From Flavobacterium fontis (lineage in GTDB: Bacteria; Bacteroidota; Bacteroidia; Flavobacteriales; Flavobacteriaceae), in the NCBI RefSeq assembly GCF_900129405.1, contig NZ_FQVQ01000001.1:310001-374000 (forward strand): a DNA stretch of 64,000 bases, read 5' to 3'. A program made the position numbers and the translations under genes. A model generated the notes under the pieces. It was not told the DNA's origin and made no database searches. It worked only from the letters and a program-made list of their open reading frames with translations. Of the stretch, positions 61,296 through 64,000 are shown piece by piece. Numbering within the stretch: the stretch's first letter is position 1; the number at the start of each line of letters is the position of its first letter.

Positions 61296-63569
61296 ATGAA
61301 AAATCTTAAAAACTCATTGTTTTATTTAGGCGTTACCGGTGGATTTACCGCTCTAATGTTTTGGATTATTACCCAAGGGAAAGAGTTAGAAATTGGCCGA
61401 AGAATCATTTCCAATGCCTCTCAAGACACCTTTTTTAATCAATTTTTGGATGCGATTATTCACAATCTAAAACACCCTCTGGCCATTTTATTGTTGCAAA
61501 TCATTACCATCGTCATTGTCGCCCGTTTTTTTGGTTGGATTTTCCGAAAAATTGGACAGCCTACGGTAATTGGGGAAATCATCGCAGGAATTTTTCTTGG
61601 GCCCTCCGTTGTGGGGATGTATTTGCCCGAGTATTCAGCGATGCTCTTTCCTGTGGAATCTCTGGGAAATCTTCAGTTTTTGAGTCAAATTGGCTTGATC
61701 CTTTTCATGTTTGTCATTGGGATGGAACTCGATTTGAAAGTCTTGAAAAATAAAGCCAACGACGCCGTGGTGATTAGCCACGCCAGTATTGTGTTTCCGT
61801 TTGCGTTGGGGATCGGACTTTCCTATTTCATTTACCACCGGTTTGCGCCAGCGGGGGTGGAGTTTTTGGCGTTCAGTTTGTTTATGGGAATTGCCATGAG
61901 CATTACTGCTTTTCCGGTTTTGGCCCGTATCGTGCAAGAACGCGGTATTCACAAAACTCGCCTAGGAACCATTGTGATTACTTGTGCTGCTGCCGATGAT
62001 ATCACAGCTTGGTGTTTGCTCGCCGCCGTAATTGCTATTGTCAAAGCGGGAACATTTATGAGTTCGCTGTACGTGATTGGATGTGCCACACTCTACGTAC
62101 TGATGATGCTATTTGTGGTGAAACCCTTTTTGAAAAAAGTCGGCGATTTGTATGCCAACCGAAATGAATTAAGCAAGCCAATTGTGGCAATTTTTCTGCT
62201 TACCCTGATCATTTCATCGTATATGACCGAGGTGATCGGAATTCATGCGCTTTTTGGAGCGTTTATGACAGGAGCTATTATGCCCGATAGTACCAAATTT
62301 CGTAATATTTTTATAGAAAAAGTAGAGGATGTGGCTTTGATTTTACTCCTACCGCTCTTCTTTGTTTTTACGGGGTTACGAACGCAGATCGGACTCATAA
62401 GCGATCCGGAGTTGTTGAAAATAACGGGCTATATCATCTTGGTGGCCGTAGCCGGTAAGTTCGTAGGATCGGCTTTGGCGGCGCGATTTGTAGGCCAAAA
62501 TTGGCGCGATAGTCTTACCATTGGTGCCTTGATGAACACGCGCGGCTTGATGGAATTGGTGGTGCTAAATATCGGTTTTGACTTGGGGGTTTTGTCGCCC
62601 GAAATCTTTACCATGATGGTGATTATGGCGTTGGTAACGACTTTTATGACCGGACCGGCCATCGATATCATCAATTTTATTTTTAAACGAAAAGCGGCTA
62701 TTCTCCCTCAAGAAATTGTTTCCGAAGGGAAATTTAAAATCCTAATTTCTTTTGGGAATAATGAAAAGGGGAAATCCCTACTTCGTCTCGCGCACAGTTT
62801 TGTGAAAAAGCAAAATGAGCATTCGCAAGTCACCGCCCTTCATTTATCCCTAAGTGATGAAATTCACTCCTACAACCTTGAAGAATACGAGCAAGAAACT
62901 TTCGCCCCCATTTTGGCCGAATCCAAAGCATTGAATCAAGAGGTTACACCCGTGCTCAAATCGACGGTGGACATCGAAACCGATATTGCCGAAATTGCCA
63001 ACGAAGGGAATTTTGATTTGGTATTAATCGGACTTGGGAAGTCCATTTTTGAAGGTTCACTGTTAGGGAAAGTGCTGGGATTTACCACTCGAATCATCAA
63101 TCCCGATCGCTTGCTGGATAAGTTTACAGGAAAAGAAGGCTTGTTTGAAAACTCACCCTTTGATGACCGAACGCGGTTTATCATTTCAAATAGTAAAAAA
63201 CCTTTAGGGATTTTGGTTGATAAAGACCTTTCTACGGTCGAGGATGTATTTGTTCCCATTGTAACGCCCGAAGACGTTTTTCTCTTGGATTATACCCAAA
63301 AACTAATCTACAACAGCCAAGCCACCGTGACGTTTTTGGATGTCAACAATCATGTGAAGTCCAATTTTGTTCTAGAAAAGGCGATTGCAGCGTTGCAACA
63401 ATCCTATGGTGCTGATAAAGTTACGGTTATCCGTGAAGACGAGATGAAAGCAGGACTCATGGCCAAACAAGATTTGATGATGGTGAGTTTGGAAAGTTGG
63501 AAACAGCTCGTCGATGCCCAGTCTTTGTGGTTGAGTACCGTGCCTTCGGTTTTGATTTTAAAACCCTAA
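61296..63569 (+). CDS. CPA2-family cation:proton antiporter with C-terminal USP-like region
   Basis: 757 residues. A leading membrane helix and a 12-13 segment antiporter domain (about 60-465) include [47 protein letters not shown] (the conserved Asp pair) and [15 protein letters not shown]. The last ~280 residues are soluble and resemble tandem universal-stress domains ([34 protein letters not shown]). It probably exchanges Na+ or K+ for H+ under soluble-domain control. A TACTTTTG -7 element lies at 61258-61265. It overlaps the opposite gene by 12 bp. Confidence 0.92.
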   Translation: MKNLKNSLFYLGVTGGFTALMFWIITQGKELEIGRRIISNASQDTFFNQFLDAIIHNLKHPLAILLLQIITIVIVARFFGWIFRKIGQPTVIGEIIAGIFLGPSVVGMYLPEYSAMLFPVESLGNLQFLSQIGLILFMFVIGMELDLKVLKNKANDAVVISHASIVFPFALGIGLSYFIYHRFAPAGVEFLAFSLFMGIAMSITAFPVLARIVQERGIHKTRLGTIVITCAAADDITAWCLLAAVIAIVKAGTFMSSLYVIGCATLYVLMMLFVVKPFLKKVGDLYANRNELSKPIVAIFLLTLIISSYMTEVIGIHALFGAFMTGAIMPDSTKFRNIFIEKVEDVALILLLPLFFVFTGLRTQIGLISDPELLKITGYIILVAVAGKFVGSALAARFVGQNWRDSLTIGALMNTRGLMELVVLNIGFDLGVLSPEIFTMMVIMALVTTFMTGPAIDIINFIFKRKAAILPQEIVSEGKFKILISFGNNEKGKSLLRLAHSFVKKQNEHSQVTALHLSLSDEIHSYNLEEYEQETFAPILAESKALNQEVTPVLKSTVDIETDIAEIANEGNFDLVLIGLGKSIFEGSLLGKVLGFTTRIINPDRLLDKFTGKEGLFENSPFDDRTRFIISNSKKPLGILVDKDLSTVEDVFVPIVTPEDVFLLDYTQKLIYNSQATVTFLDVNNHVKSNFVLEKAIAALQQSYGADKVTVIREDEMKAGLMAKQDLMMVSLESWKQLVDAQSLWLSTVPSVLILKP

Positions 63570-64000
63570 ATCGAGGTTGTAACTCACTTTCAACGAAAGG
63601 TTGTCTTCAAATTTAGCTAAACCATACGGGCCATACCGGGTAAAAAAGGTAATTCCAAAGCCTTTAAAGAGTTGGTTCACTTCGACACCACTTTCAAAAT
63701 AGCCTTCCTCCAAGGTTTTGTAGGTAAATCCTAAATGGCGTTCTTTATTTTCCATTGTACCAAAAGCCATGCGGGTGACCACCGAAATTTCGGGTTTGAT
63801 GCGGTATGCAATTTTTACTTTATTAAAGGTGTGTCGGGCTTGAAAACTAATGTATCGACTGGAGAAAAATTCATTGAAAAACATGGTTTCAAAGCTGTTT
63901 TTACCCGCAATAGTAATTCGTTTTAACAACGCATCGCGGTTGAGGTTGTTTGGGGCAATACTGTACAAATGGGTTAGCGGCGCTTCGCCAAACACCAAAC
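63558..64000 (-). CDS. DUF5686-like outer-membrane protein, C-terminal part
   Basis: The frame is open to the right edge, so the N-terminus is outside the window. The visible ~147 residues are beta-barrel-like: FGEAPLTHLYSIAPNNLNRD, then ITIAGKNSFETMFFNEFFSS and a C-terminal [13 protein letters not shown]. They match what I recall of the end of the DUF5686 family, large barrels that often start with a carboxypeptidase-like regulatory domain. No function is established from sequence. Confidence 0.8.
   Translation of the reverse strand, partial: LVFGEAPLTHLYSIAPNNLNRDALLKRITIAGKNSFETMFFNEFFSSRYISFQARHTFNKVKIAYRIKPEISVVTRMAFGTMENKERHLGFTYKTLEEGYFESGVEVNQLFKGFGITFFTRYGPYGLAKFEDNLSLKVSYNLDLGF

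Overview
The window is an ordinary chromosomal stretch of a Flavobacteriaceae bacterium, probably Flavobacterium or a close relative. The evidence is of several kinds. Two secreted proteins carry type IX secretion (T9SS) C-terminal sorting domains, and a PorT-like T9SS component is present. Promoters follow the Bacteroidetes pattern TTG-N19-TAnnTTTG. Shine-Dalgarno sequences are mostly absent. Complex I is a 14-gene nuoA-N operon with a short NuoG. Coding density is high and base composition is fairly even.

Layout. 1-13.3 kb: the recX end, a 1729-residue T9SS type C cargo protein, bioB-ribF, a T9SS type A reprolysin-like metalloprotease, pth, rplY-prs and tRNA-Leu(CAA). 13.3-16.1 kb: a GIY-YIG gene remnant, then umuC-umuD with a secreted EEP-family hydrolase. 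16.1-29.0 kb: the complete nuoA-N operon on the minus strand, with a clear promoter and terminator. 29.2-33.1 kb: a cold-shock protein, aspS, a TlpA-like thioredoxin and a small MORN/YwqK-like protein. 33.1-41.7 kb: an RND efflux operon (YceI-like, TetR, TolC, adaptor, permease) and a type II NADH dehydrogenase. 41.7-47.9 kb: a polyprenyl diphosphate synthase, two uncharacterised small genes, and sucA-sucB. 48-53 kb: an MFS transporter, a retropepsin-like protease, a TatD hydrolase, an acyltransferase, ansA and tRNA-Ser(GGA). 53.0-54.3 kb: a tandem array of hairpin-rich repeats next to a HepT/MntA toxin-antitoxin pair. 54.3-64 kb: a PorT-like protein, an MMPL-asnS-rpoN-membrane protein operon, a CPA2 antiporter and the end of a DUF5686-like outer-membrane protein.

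How it fits together. Respiration is served both by complex I and by a single-subunit NDH-2, and 2-oxoglutarate dehydrogenase E1 and E2 supply NADH. The most informative regulatory signal is a 28-bp inverted repeat, 27 of 28 bases identical, at two promoters. One drives the YceI-TetR-TolC-adaptor-RND operon and the other drives NDH-2. Each copy lies 4 bp from a TACTTTTG -7 element. The economical reading is that the TetR protein represses its own efflux operon and NDH-2 together.

Accessory content is small. I see no transposase, prophage or CRISPR array. The unusual non-coding elements are the repeat array behind tRNA-Ser and a pair of structured intergenic elements flanking sucB. I found no clearly new multi-gene system. 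The best candidates for follow-up are the TetR/NDH-2 regulon and the two families of structured repeats.
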